The notes under the pieces are model-generated. The model did no database searches and had not been told where the DNA came from. It saw only the letters and a list, made by a program, of their open reading frames with translations. A DNA stretch of 64,000 nucleotides, taken from contig JAFEDK010000017.1 of the NCBI GenBank assembly GCA_018241665.1, forward strand, positions 62,001 through 126,000. Reading direction: 5' to 3'. Source of the DNA: Pseudomonadota bacterium (GTDB taxonomy: Bacteria > Pseudomonadota > Gammaproteobacteria > Burkholderiales > Rhodocyclaceae). The position numbers were made by a program, and so were the translations under genes. Shown piece by piece: positions 46,227 through 57,200 of this stretch (positions are counted from its first letter, which is position 1; each line of letters begins with the position of its first letter).

Positions 46227-47138
46227 ATGTCTGCATCGTCTGCTTCCACGTCGCGCTGGCTGCCCGCGCTGGCGCTCATCGTCCTGTCGTCCACCTGGGG
46301 CTATACCTGGGTCCTGCTCAAGCAGGGGCTGGTTTTCGCTTCACCCTTCGCGCTGGCTGCGCAACGCACCGTCGGTGGGGCACTGGCCCTGCTGCTGGCG
46401 CTGCGCTTGAGCGGGCGCTCCCTGCGTCTGGTGGCGCCGCTGGCGACCAGCGCCATCGGGCTGGTGCAGGTCAGCGGCTTTGTGGTGTTTCAGACCTGGG
46501 CGCTGGTGGAAGGCGGGCCGGGCAAGACCGCCGTGCTGATCTTCACGATGCCGATCTGGACCCTGCTGATGGCCTGGCCGATCCTCGGTGAACGGGTGCG
46601 CGGCAAGCAGTGGTTGGCGGCGGCGTGCACGCTGGCCGGCCTGCTGCTGATCATCGAGCCGTGGAACATGCATGCCAGCCTGTTCAGCAAGCTGCTGGGC
46701 CTTAGCGCGGCGTTGTGCTGGGCCATCGGCACCATCCTCGTCAAGCGCCTGCGCAGCTGCCAGCCGGTGGATCTGCTGGTGCTGACCACCTGGCAGATGA
46801 TCGTCGGCGCAGTGCCGTTGGTGCTGTTGGCCGCTGTGGTGCCGGGGCCGGCGACGGATTGGTCGCTGCACTACGTGGCGATCCTGGCTTTCCTGTCCGT
46901 GGCCAGCGTGGCCTTGTGCTGGTGGTTGTGGATCTGGATCCTCGACCGGGTGCCGGCCTGGGAGGCCAGTCTGTCGGTGCTGGGGACGCCGGTGGTGGCG
47001 ATCCTGTCGTCGCGCCTGACCCTCGGCGAGGAATTCCGGACTACCGAGATCGCCGGCATCCTGCTGATCGGCGGCGGACTGACGCTGCTGTCCCTGTTCG
47101 GCTGGCTGGCCAGCCGCCGGGCCGCGGTCAGAAGCTGA
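46227..47138 (+). CDS. EamA/DMT-family transporter
   Basis: A 303-aa membrane protein with ten helices in two EamA repeats (LSSTWGYTWVLLKQGLVFAS; FTMPIWTLLMAWPILGERVR; LGTPVVAILSSRLTLGEEFR). An in-frame GTG 15 bases upstream is a second possible start. Its 3' end overlaps the DsrE-like gene on the other strand by 11 bases. Substrate unknown. Confidence 0.87.
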   Translation: MSASSASTSRWLPALALIVLSSTWGYTWVLLKQGLVFASPFALAAQRTVGGALALLLALRLSGRSLRLVAPLATSAIGLVQVSGFVVFQTWALVEGGPGKTAVLIFTMPIWTLLMAWPILGERVRGKQWLAAACTLAGLLLIIEPWNMHASLFSKLLGLSAALCWAIGTILVKRLRSCQPVDLLVLTTWQMIVGAVPLVLLAAVVPGPATDWSLHYVAILAFLSVASVALCWWLWIWILDRVPAWEASLSVLGTPVVAILSSRLTLGEEFRTTEIAGILLIGGGLTLLSLFGWLASRRAAVRS

Positions 47139-47529
47139 GGGTCCGCCAGGCCGGGTCCAGGCTGTGGCCGATGAAGGCGGCGGCGCCCGCCTGACCGGCG
47201 ACGGCCGCGATCAGCGTGCCGGCATCGACGCCGTGGCCGGCGAGGGCGGTCGGGCAGGCATACATCTTCACACCGAAGGCAAGGGCTTCGCGGCGGAAAT
47301 CGGCGACCGATTTGCCGCTGCCGGCGGCGGCTTCCAGCTTTTCGGCGACGCCGACCTGCAGCAGTTCCACCGAACGGGCGGTGAAATACATCTCCACCTC
47401 CACGTCCATTGCCGCGGCGGCGGCGGCGAAATAGAAGGGCGTCGCACACAGTTCCGGCCGCCCCGGATCGGCTGCCCACACCAGGATCGCCAGCTTTTCC
47501 GCCGGGCGGGCGGCGACGTCAGAAGTCAC
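47128..47529 (-). CDS. DsrE-family protein
   Basis: A 133-aa DsrE/DsrF-like protein: AILVWAADPGRPELCATPFYFAAAAAAMDVEVEMYFTARSV (parts ILVWAADPGRPELCATPF and MDVEVEMYFT), and the Cys-containing FGVKMYACPTALAGHGVD. Proteins of this fold relay sulfur as persulfide; YedF, tied to selenium metabolism, also contains a DsrE-like domain. The GTG start lies inside the GcvH-like gene (11-base overlap), so the two are translationally coupled. It ends the selenium gene run. A selenium or sulfur carrier role is inference. Confidence 0.82.
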   Translation of the reverse strand: MTSDVAARPAEKLAILVWAADPGRPELCATPFYFAAAAAAMDVEVEMYFTARSVELLQVGVAEKLEAAAGSGKSVADFRREALAFGVKMYACPTALAGHGVDAGTLIAAVAGQAGAAAFIGHSLDPAWRTLSF

Positions 47530-47995
47530 GGTCGTCCTCGTGGAACAGCGGGGCGGAAAAATCCGCCAAGTCGCGGAAGGCGTAGCGGTCCATGATCTTC
47601 TCGATCTCCGGCTGCGCGTCGCGCCACGGCAAGAGCAGGCCGGGCGGCAGCGGTGCGAGGGCCTGCAGTTCTACCAGCCAGGCCTCGAAGGGTTGCCGGT
47701 TCATTGTGCGGGCAGAGGGATCGAGGGCCGGGTTGGCGTCCAGCAGGCGGGCGCCGAAGGGCGTCTTGACCGGAAAGACCGTCTTGCCGGCTTCCAGAAG
47801 GCCGAAACCGCGCCCCGCGTCGAGTTCGGCACCCAGTGGCTTGGGTGTGAACAGCAGGATCTCGCCGGACAGCGCGATGCCGAATTGCGTCACGCCGACC
47901 CGGAAGCGCCCGGGGCCGGTGGGCTGGAACCACAGGTGGCTGTCCGCGTGGTAAAGCAGCTCGTCGGGAAAATCGCAGCCGCGCAACTGGGGCAT
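47519..47995 (-). CDS. GcvH-like protein lacking the lipoyl lysine
   Basis: A 158-aa protein with the barrel-sandwich layout of glycine cleavage H protein: HADSHLWFQPTGPGRFRVGVTQFGIALSGEILLFTPKPLG (parts HADSHLWFQ and RVGVTQFGIALSGEI) and FGLLEAGKTVFPVKTPFGA. In GcvH the turn reads S-V-K-A with the lipoylated Lys; here the matching position reads L-L-E-A, so lipoylation is unlikely unless the nearby Lys two residues on is used. The start at 47995 gives MPQLRGCDFPDELLYH. It lies 25 bases downstream of tRNA-Sec and overlaps the DsrE-like gene. No gcvT or gcvP is nearby. Confidence 0.78.
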   Translation of the reverse strand: MPQLRGCDFPDELLYHADSHLWFQPTGPGRFRVGVTQFGIALSGEILLFTPKPLGAELDAGRGFGLLEAGKTVFPVKTPFGARLLDANPALDPSARTMNRQPFEAWLVELQALAPLPPGLLLPWRDAQPEIEKIMDRYAFRDLADFSAPLFHEDDRDF

Positions 47996-48020
47996 GGTGG
48001 TGGCTCGGCGTGAAAAAAAG

Positions 48021-48117
48021 TGGCGGAAGGGAATGGGAGTCGAACCCACCAGGAACCGGTTGACGGCCCCTCCTGGTTTTGAAGACCAGTCGCCCCACCG
48101 GGGGACGTGTCCCTTCC
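48021..48117 (-). tRNA. selC: tRNA-Sec (anticodon TCA)
   Basis: A 97-nt tRNA with the 8-bp acceptor, long variable arm and TCA anticodon of selenocysteine tRNA. The 5' end is GGAAGGGA, the anticodon arm is CTGGTCTTCAAAACCAG, the T arm contains GGTTCGACTCC, and the 3' end CTTCCGCCA has CCA encoded. The overall pattern matches E. coli selC arm by arm. It is on the same strand as selB and selA, 143 bases downstream of selB. Confidence 0.97.
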
Positions 48118-48152
48118 ATCGTCAGTACTTGTCTGCGTGATGCTTGATTCCC

Positions 48153-48218
48153 GTGGGGGCGAATTCATTCGCCCGTGTGCGGTGATCAAAGTCCGCGGGC
48201 GAATGAATTCGCCCCCAT
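48153..48218 (+). repeat. Palindromic intergenic element, copy 5
   Basis: Full element of 66 bp with a spacer ending AAAGTCCGC. The outermost pair of the right arm is changed (CCCCCAT). It lies between selB and tRNA-Sec. Confidence 0.9.
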
Positions 48219-48260
48219 GGAATGTGGAGCCTGATTTTTGTATTTTACCGCATTTTATCG

Positions 48261-50195
48261 TTAAATTACCGGAAGATCGCCGCGTATTCGGTGATGTTCT
48301 TTATGTCCGTGACCGATCTTGCGGGTGAAGCCGACGCGGTCGAAGTATTCGAGGATCTGGATTGCCCGCTTGCGTCCGACGCCGCTGCGGTCGCGGAAGT
48401 CGGCGGCGCGGATGGCGCCCTGAGCGTCCATAAGCTCGCTGGCGATGTGGCCCAGGTTGCGGATCGCCACAGGGGCGTAGAACAGGTCGCGCACCACCTG
48501 GCAGGCTTCGCCGCGGGCGGCGAGGCGCTTTAGCAGGTCGCGGGTCTGGTTTTCCGGTTCACCGAGCCGCGCGGCGATGTCGCGCACCCACGGCGGGTCG
48601 AAAGCGTTGTCGAGCAGCCACGGCAGTAGCGTGTCGGCGCGCTGGCGGTCCCGGGTGTCCAGCTCGACCTGGTGGTCGGGCAGGTGCCAGGCGTTGCCGC
48701 TGCGCGCCAGGCGACCAGCGGCGAGCCAGCTTTCCAGCCAGTCGGTGAAGGCGGCGGCGGGCACCTGGGGGGCGAGCATGCGCCGCAGGCGGTCGCGCTC
48801 GATGCCCAGCTCGTCGCTGCTTTGCGCGTGGTAGTCGGCCAGGCGGGATGTGGCACGCGCTGCCAGGATGTTCAGCGATGCGCTGCCGATCAGCCAGTCG
48901 GCCTTGTCGGTGTAATGGGCGCTGGCGGCGGGCAGCAGGGCTAGCAACTGCTCGGGGCGGCGGTTTTCGGCGGCGCCGAGCTGGTGCAGGTCGACGCCCA
49001 GCGGGGCATGGTCGAGTACCGCGCACAAGCGCTGGGTCGGATCGGCGATGGCCTGGGCCGCCAGCGCCGCCAGCCGCGCGGGGGCGCGCCGCTGACGCGG
49101 CGGGCCGAAGGGATCGAGGATGCGTCCGCCGCCGAGGGTGTGCTGGCCATGGCCATCGCGCAGCACCAGCAGGTCGCCGCGGCAGGCGTGCAGCGGCGTG
49201 TCGGCGACGACTTGGGCGAGGCAGTGCTCGCCAGGTGGCAGGCCAGATTTTTCGAGGGCGGCGTCGAGCAGCGCGATCCGCCCCAGCACGTGGCGCGTGC
49301 CGTGGTGGATCTGTACGACGGCGCCGTGGGCCAGCGCGCGCGGGGCGTCGGTGGAGAGCTGGAGATCCAGGTCGAGACGCTGGGCGGGTAGGGGGTCGGC
49401 GCGACCGACCAGCCAGTCGCCGCGCTTGATCTCGTCCACCGCCAGCCCGGCCAGGTTCAGCGCGCAGCGCTGCCCGGCGTGGCCGCTGTCGGCCTTGCGG
49501 TTCTGCACATGCAGGCTGCGTACGCGGGCGCTGTTGCCGGACAGGGCCAGGTGCACCGTGTCGCCGATCTTCACCTGGCCGGCGTGTACGGTGCCGGCGA
49601 CGATGGTGCCGGCGCCGGCCAGCGTGAACACCCGGTCCACTGCCAGCCGGAATTCCCCGTCTGCGGCGCGTTGCGGCAGGCGCTGCGCGGCGTCGAAGAG
49701 GTGCTGACGCAGTTCGGCAATGCCGTTACCGTGGATCGCCGATACCGGGAAGATCGGCGCGTCGGCGAGGGCCGTCGGGGTGAGCAGGCTGCGGATTTCC
49801 GCGCTGACCTCGGCGATGCGTTCCGGGCTGGCCCGGTCGGCCTTGGTGAGCGCTACCGCCCCATGCGTCAAACCAAGCAGCTGGAGGATCTGCAGGTGCT
49901 CGCGGGTCTGCGGCATCGGGCCGTCGTCGGCGGCGACCACCAGCAGCGCGAAATCCACGCCGCTGGCGCCGGCCAGCATGGTCGGCACGAATTTCTCGTG
50001 GCCGGGGACGTCCACGAAGCCGATCACTTGCTCCGGTCCGTCGGCGTCTGCGGCGACGGGCAGGTAGGCATAGCCCAGTTCGATGGTGATGCCGCGGCGC
50101 TTTTCCTCCGGCAGGCGGTCGGTGTCCACGCCGGTAAGGGCGCGGACCAGCGTCGTCTTGCCGTGGTCGATGTGGCCGGCGGTGCCGATCAGCAT
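48261..50195 (-). CDS. selB: Selenocysteine-specific translation elongation factor
   Basis: A 644-aa SelB that delivers Sec-tRNA to UGA codons marked by a SECIS hairpin. G1 is [19 protein letters not shown] at the N-terminus, G2 includes [14 protein letters not shown]3 is [15 protein letters not shown], and G4 is ALTKADRAS. Domains II and III follow, and the C-terminal winged-helix domains that bind SECIS end with [30 protein letters not shown]. The start overlaps the selA stop by seven bases (ATGCTGA). Confidence 0.97.
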   Translation of the reverse strand: MLIGTAGHIDHGKTTLVRALTGVDTDRLPEEKRRGITIELGYAYLPVAADADGPEQVIGFVDVPGHEKFVPTMLAGASGVDFALLVVAADDGPMPQTREHLQILQLLGLTHGAVALTKADRASPERIAEVSAEIRSLLTPTALADAPIFPVSAIHGNGIAELRQHLFDAAQRLPQRAADGEFRLAVDRVFTLAGAGTIVAGTVHAGQVKIGDTVHLALSGNSARVRSLHVQNRKADSGHAGQRCALNLAGLAVDEIKRGDWLVGRADPLPAQRLDLDLQLSTDAPRALAHGAVVQIHHGTRHVLGRIALLDAALEKSGLPPGEHCLAQVVADTPLHACRGDLLVLRDGHGQHTLGGGRILDPFGPPRQRRAPARLAALAAQAIADPTQRLCAVLDHAPLGVDLHQLGAAENRRPEQLLALLPAASAHYTDKADWLIGSASLNILAARATSRLADYHAQSSDELGIERDRLRRMLAPQVPAAAFTDWLESWLAAGRLARSGNAWHLPDHQVELDTRDRQRADTLLPWLLDNAFDPPWVRDIAARLGEPENQTRDLLKRLAARGEACQVVRDLFYAPVAIRNLGHIASELMDAQGAIRAADFRDRSGVGRKRAIQILEYFDRVGFTRKIGHGHKEHHRIRGDLPVI

Positions 50196-51616
50196 GGCTT
50201 GAACCCCTGGCAGAACTGGGCGAGGAAGGCGGCTTCGTCCCGTTCCGGCAGGCAGCGCAGGTCCAGGTGCAGTGCGTTGTCGGCGATGCGCCCGATGACC
50301 GGCAGCGGCAGGCCGCGCAGCGCTGTTTCGAGGCGGTTGAGCACGCCACTCTTGCGGCCCTGCGGGCGGAACACCAGGCCGGCCGACGGCAGGCGGTCCA
50401 CCGGCAGGCTGCCGGAGCCGATCTGCGACAGCATCGGTTCGATGCTTACGCTCAGTGGCCAGCCGGCCAGGGCTTCGGTAATGGCGGGCTTCAGGCGCTC
50501 GGCCTGGACCAACATGGCGTCGCGGGGGCGGGTCAGCAGGCGCAGGGTGGTCAGCCTTTCGGCCAGCGTGTCCGGATCGCGGTACAGGCGCAGCACGGCT
50601 TCCAGGCCGGCGAGGGTGATCTTGCCGACGCGCAGCGCGCGCTTGAGGGGGTTCTTCTTGATCTTGCCGATCAGATCCTTGCTACCGACCAGGATGCCGG
50701 CCTGGGGGCCGCCGAGGAGCTTGTCGCCGGAGAACGTCACCAGATCGGCACCGTTGGCGATGGCTTCCCGTGGCGTCGGTTCGTGGGGCAGGTTCCAGCT
50801 TTCCAGGTCGGTCAGCGTGCCGCTGCCCAGGTCTTCGACGAAGGGCAGGCCGTGGGCGTGGGCGATGCGCGCCATGTCGGCCTGGGCCACGCTGGCGGTG
50901 AAGCCTTCGACCGCGTAGTTGCTGGTGTGGATCTTCATCAGCAGGCCGCTGCGCGGGCCGATGGCTTCCTCGAAATCCCGCGGGTGAGTGCGGTTGGTGC
51001 AGCCCACTTCGACCAGCCTGGCGCCGGCCCGCTTCATGATGTCCGGCACACGGAAGGCACCGCCGATCTCCACCAGTTCGCCACGGGAAACGATGACTTC
51101 CTTGCGCTGGGCGAGGGTGTTGAGGAGCAGGAAAACCGCGGCGGCGTTGTTGTTCACCACGGTGGCGGCTTCGGCGCCGGTGAGCTCTTGCAGCAGTTCA
51201 TTGATGACGTCGTCGCGGTCGCCGCGGCCGCCACTGTCCACGTCGTATTCGAGAGCGCAGGGGGAGCGGGCGGCATCCACCATTGCAGCGATCGCTTCGT
51301 CCGGCAGTACGGCCCGCCCCAGGTTGGTGTGCAGGACGGTGCCGGTCAGGTTGAACACCTGTTTCAGTCGTGGACAAGCGCGCGCCGTCAGGCGCGCGCT
51401 CGCGTTTTCCAGCAGGCTGGCGCTGTCCGGGGCGGCCTCGCCGGCGCCGATGCGGCGCCGGGCGTCGGCCAGCGTGTCGCGCAGGGCCTGGGTGGTTTCA
51501 GTGCGCCCGTGCGCGGCGACGAGGCCGGGGGCGGCGGTGAGCAGCCGGTCTAGACTGGGCAGGGCGCGGTAGGCGGTGCTGTCGTCGGACGTGGTGCCAT
51601 GGACCATGGACGCCAT
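50189..51616 (-). CDS. selA: L-seryl-tRNA(Sec) selenium transferase
   Basis: A 475-aa PLP enzyme that converts Ser-tRNA(Sec) to Sec-tRNA(Sec) using selenophosphate. [19 protein letters not shown] near residue 90, [35 protein letters not shown], and the PLP Lys in [15 protein letters not shown] (about residue 298) are standard. GGAGAC is about 9 bases before the ATG; an ATG three codons later is also possible. selD is not in the window. Confidence 0.97.
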   Translation of the reverse strand: MASMVHGTTSDDSTAYRALPSLDRLLTAAPGLVAAHGRTETTQALRDTLADARRRIGAGEAAPDSASLLENASARLTARACPRLKQVFNLTGTVLHTNLGRAVLPDEAIAAMVDAARSPCALEYDVDSGGRGDRDDVINELLQELTGAEAATVVNNNAAAVFLLLNTLAQRKEVIVSRGELVEIGGAFRVPDIMKRAGARLVEVGCTNRTHPRDFEEAIGPRSGLLMKIHTSNYAVEGFTASVAQADMARIAHAHGLPFVEDLGSGTLTDLESWNLPHEPTPREAIANGADLVTFSGDKLLGGPQAGILVGSKDLIGKIKKNPLKRALRVGKITLAGLEAVLRLYRDPDTLAERLTTLRLLTRPRDAMLVQAERLKPAITEALAGWPLSVSIEPMLSQIGSGSLPVDRLPSAGLVFRPQGRKSGVLNRLETALRGLPLPVIGRIADNALHLDLRCLPERDEAAFLAQFCQGFKPC

Positions 51617-51629
51617 CGTGGGGAGTCTC

Positions 51630-52559
51630 CTAGGGGGTGAACAGGAACAGGTTGCGGCCGGCCCGGTGGAAGCCGGTCTCGTCCACCAGCATGTCGAGGG
51701 CGAGGGTGGCCAGGTCGTCGGCGAAGGCCTCCACCAGCGGGTCCTTCTCCATCGATACGATCTTCAGGCTGGAATGGCACTCGGGGCAGGTCTCCGCCTT
51801 CACGGCGGGGTGCGGATCGCCCTGCGCGTTTTCGAGGCCCTGGTAGGCGATGTCGCGGGTGTTGTGGCAGGGCACGCATTTGATGCGCGTCACGTGCCAT
51901 TCGCAGGCGCACAGGCTGCAAGCGGCGTAGCGCACGCCGTGGCCGGCGTCGCCGATACGCACGATGGAGGCCACCGGGTGGGAGCCGCAGGCGGGGCACA
52001 GGCTGTCCTCGAAGCCGGCCGGGATGTCGCCGACCTGCAGGGCTTGCGCACGGGCGGTCCACTGCACTTGCAGTGCGGCGCCGATCAACGGTGCGAGGGC
52101 CAGTTCGAGCGGGTTGGAGAGGGTTTCTTCGCAGCGCAGGATGGCGCGGGCGAGGGCGTCGAGGCGCTCGGCGGGGATGTCCGCCAGTCCGGCGATGGCA
52201 TTCTGCAGGCCGGCCGGTGCGTGGGCGGCGACGTCGGCGGCGAGGGCTTTCAAGCTGTCCTGCCAGTCGGCGGGCAGTTCGGCGCCTTGGGCATCGAGGG
52301 GCGGCATGCCGTGCTGGCGGCAGCGTTCCAGGTGGGCGGAATCGGGGCGGGCGGCCGCGCCGTGCTTGTCGAGCCGGTTCTGCTGGGCCTCGGCAAGGCG
52401 GGCGGTGAAGCGCAGGAAGTCGCCCATGGCGTGGCCGTCGGCCAGGGTGCGCAGGCGGGCGGCACGCTCGGCGAACAGGCGCGGGGCGGGCAGGCGGTTG
52501 GTGCTGCCCTCGCTGCCGGCCTGGGTGGCGATTTCCTCGGGGGAAAGCAGTTTCTGCAT
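51630..52559 (-). CDS. fdhE: Formate dehydrogenase accessory protein
   Basis: A 309-aa FdhE with three Cys pairs of rubredoxin-like type: [29 protein letters not shown], and [10 protein letters not shown]. FdhE helps mature the respiratory formate dehydrogenase before or during Tat export. The start [15 protein letters not shown] is chosen over a longer frame that would run into the repeat element. It lies between fdhI and selA, 13 bases before selA. Confidence 0.93.
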   Translation of the reverse strand: MQKLLSPEEIATQAGSEGSTNRLPAPRLFAERAARLRTLADGHAMGDFLRFTARLAEAQQNRLDKHGAAARPDSAHLERCRQHGMPPLDAQGAELPADWQDSLKALAADVAAHAPAGLQNAIAGLADIPAERLDALARAILRCEETLSNPLELALAPLIGAALQVQWTARAQALQVGDIPAGFEDSLCPACGSHPVASIVRIGDAGHGVRYAACSLCACEWHVTRIKCVPCHNTRDIAYQGLENAQGDPHPAVKAETCPECHSSLKIVSMEKDPLVEAFADDLATLALDMLVDETGFHRAGRNLFLFTP

Positions 52560-52646
52560 GGCGGTCCAAAAAAGTACGGGGCCGGGTTTGGGATCTGGCC
52601 CCGTCGAACAGGGAAATATCCGTGTGTGGATTGATCCGGGATCCAT

Positions 52647-52710
52647 GTGGGGGCGAATTCATTCGCCCGTCGTCGCAACCAGCGGCTCGCCGGCGAACGG
52701 ATCCGCCCCC
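52647..52710 (+). repeat. Palindromic element, copy 6, right arm decayed
   Basis: The left arm is intact; the right arm reads GGCGAACGGATCCGCCCCC, differing at several positions from GGGCGAATGAATTCGCCCCC. The GAATTC centre has become GGATCC, still a palindrome. It lies between fdhI and fdhE. Confidence 0.75.
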
Positions 52711-52714
52711 TTTC

Positions 52715-53341
52715 CTATTTGCCGATCACCTGGCGGTACCAGGCCCGGTGGTGCTGCTTGGCCCAGGCGCGGGTCACGGTGCCGTACAGCATGGCCCGGA
52801 TGGTGCCGCGCACCCAGATCGCCGCATACACGTGCACGATGATCGCGATGATCATCAGCGCCGCGAAGGCGGCGTGCAGCAACGCGCCGGTGCGGATTAC
52901 GCCGATCGGGAAGTAGGCCGAGAAGTACGCCCGCCAGATGACGATGCCCGATGCGAAGAGCACCAGCATGGCGGCCCCGAGGAACCAGAACAGCAGCTTC
53001 TGGCCCCCGTTGTACTTGCCCATTTCCGGCATGTTGTGGTCGTCGCCGTCCACCATCTCCTTGGCCCGTTTGACCCATTCCCAGTCGGTCTGGGTCATCT
53101 GGTTGAGATGCTTGAAGCGGAAGAACATCACGACGAAGAACAGCATCATCACGACGCCCACGAAGGGGTGCAGGATGCGCGTCCACACGCCGCCGCCGAA
53201 CAGGCCGGTGAGCGGGAACAGGGCCGGATGGAAGAGGGCCAGGCCGGACAGCGCGAGCAGGATGAAGCAGATGCCCACGACCCAGTGGTTGGCCCTTTCG
53301 GACGCGTTGTAGCGTTTCAGGTCGGACGGATCGCGGATCAT
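52715..53341 (-). CDS. fdhI: Formate dehydrogenase cytochrome b556 (gamma) subunit
   Basis: A 208-aa FdnI/FdoI-type membrane subunit with four helices. His ligands for heme b are expected in [41 protein letters not shown] (part) and [21 protein letters not shown] (part). It passes electrons from FdhH to the quinone pool. Its start overlaps the fdhH stop by four bases. Confidence 0.95.
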   Translation of the reverse strand: MIRDPSDLKRYNASERANHWVVGICFILLALSGLALFHPALFPLTGLFGGGVWTRILHPFVGVVMMLFFVVMFFRFKHLNQMTQTDWEWVKRAKEMVDGDDHNMPEMGKYNGGQKLLFWFLGAAMLVLFASGIVIWRAYFSAYFPIGVIRTGALLHAAFAALMIIAIIVHVYAAIWVRGTIRAMLYGTVTRAWAKQHHRAWYRQVIGK

Positions 53342-54234
53342 TTTTCAGCCTCCAGTTCCTTCTCGACTTCGGCTTCGACTTCCTTCGACACTTCGTTCGG
53401 ACCCTTCATCACGTAGTGGAACAGGCCGCCCAGTGCCGCGACGGCGATGCCGGCCATGGCCAGGGGCTTGGTGAAGCCTTTCCACAGGGAGACGGTGGGT
53501 GCGATCGTCGGGTCGTTCGGCAGGCCGCTGTACAGGCTCGGCTTGTCGGCGTGGTTGAGCACGTACATGACGTGCGTGCCGCCCACGCCGACCGGGTCGT
53601 ACAGGCCGGCGTTCTTGAAGCCCCGTTCCTGCAGCTCGGTGACGCGCTCCTCGGCCAGCTCCTTCATGTCCTCCTTGGAGCCGAAGCTGATGCTGCCGGT
53701 CGGACAGACCTTCACGCAGGCCGGCTCGAGCCCGACCGCGACGCGGTCGGAGCACAGCGTGCATTTGTAGGCCTTGCTGTCCTTCTTGGAGATGCGCGGC
53801 ACGTTGAACGGGCAGCCGGTCACGCAGTAGCCGCAGCCGATGCAGTTTTCCTGGTGGAAATCCACAATCCCGTTGGCGTACTTGATGATGGCGCCCGGCG
53901 ACGGGCAGGCCTTCAGGCAGCCCGGGTCCTCGCAGTGCATGCAGCCGTCCTTGCGGATCAGCCACTCGAGGCCGCGTTCTTCCGATTCGACCTCGGCGTA
54001 GCGCATGACCGTCCAGGATTGGTCGGTCATGTCCGTCGGGTTGGCGTAGGTGCCGCCGCAGCTGCCGACCTCGTCGCGCAGGTCGTTCCACTGCATGCAC
54101 GCCACCTGGCAGGCCTTGCAGCCGATGCACTTGGAGACGTCGATGAGCTTGGCGACCTCGATGGTCTTGCGCGCTTGGGGGGGCTCGGTGGTCGTGGCCG
54201 AGCGCTTGGCGATATCCAGTGATTGCAGTGCCAT
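53338..54234 (-). CDS. fdhH: Formate dehydrogenase iron-sulfur (beta) subunit
   Basis: A 298-aa subunit with four [4Fe-4S] motifs: [49 protein letters not shown], and [20 protein letters not shown]. One C-terminal membrane helix ([20 protein letters not shown]) anchors it, as in FdnH/FdoH. It carries electrons from the molybdenum subunit to the cytochrome. There are 10 bases between it and fdhG. The gene symbol follows FdnH/FdoH use. Confidence 0.95.
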   Translation of the reverse strand: MALQSLDIAKRSATTTEPPQARKTIEVAKLIDVSKCIGCKACQVACMQWNDLRDEVGSCGGTYANPTDMTDQSWTVMRYAEVESEERGLEWLIRKDGCMHCEDPGCLKACPSPGAIIKYANGIVDFHQENCIGCGYCVTGCPFNVPRISKKDSKAYKCTLCSDRVAVGLEPACVKVCPTGSISFGSKEDMKELAEERVTELQERGFKNAGLYDPVGVGGTHVMYVLNHADKPSLYSGLPNDPTIAPTVSLWKGFTKPLAMAGIAVAALGGLFHYVMKGPNEVSKEVEAEVEKELEAEK

Positions 54235-54244
54235 GGTGCGTTCC

Positions 54245-57200
54245 TCAGGCTTTCTCGACGTTGACCAGGAAGGACTTGAACTCCGGCGTCTGGGTGTTTC
54301 CGTCTCCCACGAAAGGCGTCAGGGTGTTGGTGATGAAGCCGTTCTTGGCCACCCCCTTGAAACCCCAGTGGAGCGGAATCCCGACGTGGTGGACAGTCTT
54401 CCCGTCGACCTTGAGGGGCTGGATGCGCTTGGTCACCACCGCCACCGCCTTGATGTAGCCGCGGTTGGAGCTGACCTTGACCTTGTCGCCGGCCTTGATG
54501 CCCTTCTCCGCGGCCAGCGCCTCGCCGATCTCGACGAACTGCTCCGGCTGGATGATGGCGTTGGACTCGACGTGCTTGGTCCAGTAGTGGAAGTGCTCGG
54601 TGAGCCGGTAGGTGGTGGCCGCGTAGGGGAACTCCTTGGCCTTGCCGAAGGCTTCCATGTCGCCCTTGAACACCCGTGCGGCCGGGTTGGACGTGGCCTT
54701 GGGGTTGTTCGGGTGCATCGGATTGACGCCGATCGGCGTCTCGAAGGGCTCGTAGTGCTCGGGGAACGGGCCTTCGTTCATCATGCCGCGGGCGAAGAAG
54801 CGGGCCACGCCTTCGGGGTTCATGATGAAGGGGCTCATGCCGTCCTCGGGGGCGGAGTCCACCTTGAAGTCGGGCACGTCGGAACCCACCCATTTGCCCT
54901 GGGCGCCATCCCACCAGACCTGCTTGCGCTTCGGGTCCCACGGCTTGCCGGACGGATCGGCGGCGGCGCGGTTGTAGAGGATGCGCCGGTTGGCCGGCCA
55001 CGCGAAGGCCCAGCCGAGGGTCTGGCCGTTCTGGTACGGATCGGCGTTGTCACGCCGGGCCATCATGTTGCCCTTCTCGGTCCACGCGCCGGTGAAGATC
55101 CAGCAGCCCGACGCGGTGGAGCCGTCGTCCTTCAGCTGGGCGAAGGAGTCGAGCAGCTCGCCGGCCTTCTTGACGAGCTTGGTCGGGTCCTTCGGGTCGA
55201 GCTGGTCGGCGAAGGTCTTGCCGTTGTACTCCTTGGCCAGCTCTTCGGCGGACGGCTCGTGGGGCACCTTGTAGGGCCAGGTGAGGTTGAGGATCGGATC
55301 CGGGAAGGCGCCGCCGTCCTTCTTGTACATCTCCCGCAGGCGCAGGAAGATGCCGGCCATGATCTCCGGGTCGCCCTTGGCTTCGCCGGGGGGCTCGGCG
55401 CCCTTCCAGTGCCATTGCAGCCAGCGGCCGGAGTTGATGATCGCCCCGTCTTCCTCGGCGAAGCAGGTGGACGGCAGGCGGAACACCGTGGTCTGGATCT
55501 TGGCCGGATCCACGTCGTTGAACTCGCCGTGGTTCTGCCAGAACTCCGAGGTCTCGGTGGCCAGCGGGTCGATGATGACCAGGAACTTCAGCTTGGACAG
55601 CGCCGCGCCGACCTTCGCCTTGTTGGGGAAGGAGTTCAGCGGGTTGAAGCCCTGCGCCACATAGCCGTTCATCTTGCCCTGATGCATCAGCTCGAAGACC
55701 TGCAGCACGTCGTAGGTCTTGTCCAGCTTGGGCAGGTAGTCGAAGGCCCAGTTGTTCTCCTTGGTGGCGGCCGCGCCGTACCAGGCCTTCATCAGGCTGA
55801 CGTGGAACTTGCCGTAGTTCTGCCAGTAGGACATCTGCCCCGGGCGCATCGGCTTGGGCGCGCGCTTGGTGATGTACTGGTCGTAGTCGGTTTCCTTCTC
55901 GCCGGGCAGGGTCATGTAGCCGGGCAGCAGGTTGGACAGCAGGCCCAGGTCGGTAAGGCCCTGGATGTTGGAGTGGCCGCGCAGGGCGTTCACGCCGCCG
56001 CCGGCCCGGCCGATGTTGCCGAGCAGCAGCTGCATCATCGCCGCGGTGCGGATGATCTGCGAACCGACGCTGTGCTGGGTCCAGCCGAGGGCGTAGAGGA
56101 TGGTCATCACCCGGTCCGGCGTGTGGCTGGAGGCGAGCAGCTCGGCCACCTGCAGGAACTTGGCCTTCGGCGTGCCGCAGATGTTCTCCACCACGTCGGG
56201 CGTATAGCGGCTGAAGTGAGCCTTCATCAGGTTCCACACGCAGTGCGGGTCCTGCAGGCTCGGGTCGCTCTTGACGTAGCCGTCCGCGCCCATCTGGTAT
56301 TCCCAGCTGGCCTTGTCGTACTTGCGCTTGTCGGCGTCGTAGCCGGAGAAGAAGCCTTCCGCGAAGGCGAATTCCTCCTTCACGAGGAAACTCATGTCGG
56401 TGTAGGACTTGATGTAGTCCATGTGCACCTTGTCGTTGGTGATCAGGTAGTTGATCACCCCGCCGAGGAAGGCGATGTCGGTGCCGGTGCGGATCGGCGC
56501 GTACAGGTCGGCCAGCGCAGCGGACCGCGTGAAGCGCGGGTCCACGACGACCAGGCGGGCCTTGTTCTTGGCCTTCGCTTCGGTCACCCATTTGAAGCCA
56601 CAGGGGTGGGCTTCGGCGGCGTTTCCGCCCATGATCAGGATCACGTCCGCATTCTTGATGTCGGTCCAGTGATTGGTCATGGCTCCGCGGCCATACGTCG
56701 GGGCAAGACTTGCCACCGTCGGGCCGTGTCAGACACGCGCTTGGTTATCGAATGCGAGCATCCCCAGGCTGCGCACCACCTTGTGGGTGATGTAGCCGGA
56801 TTCGTTGCTGGAGGCGGAGGCGGCGAGGAAGCCGGTGCTGAGCCAGCGGTTCACCGTCACGCCGTCGGCGTTCTTGGCGATGAAGTTGGCGTCACGGTCT
56901 TCCTTGATCAGCTTGGCGATGCGGCCGAAGGCCTCGTCCCAGCCGATGCGTTTCCATTCCTTGCTGCCCGGTTCGCGCACTTCCGGGTACTTGAGGCGGT
57001 TCTTGCTGTGCACGAAGTCGAGCAGGCCGGCGCCCTTCGGGCACAGGGTGCCGCGGTTGACCGGATGGTCCGGGTCACCCTCGATGTGGATGATCTCCGC
57101 GTGGGCGTTCTTGGCCCGGTCGCCCAGGCTGTACATGATGATGCCGCACCCGACCGAGCAGTACGGACAGGTGTTGCGCGTTTCGGTGGTGCGCGCGAGC

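Noticed and set aside
47519..47995. True glycine cleavage H protein
   Set aside because: The lipoylated Lys is replaced by Glu in the expected turn and no gcvT or gcvP is near.
56729..56731. Apparent stop codon splitting fdhG, suggesting a pseudogene
   Set aside because: The UGA is at the Sec196 position of FdnG-type enzymes, a SECIS hairpin follows, and the full Sec machinery is adjacent.
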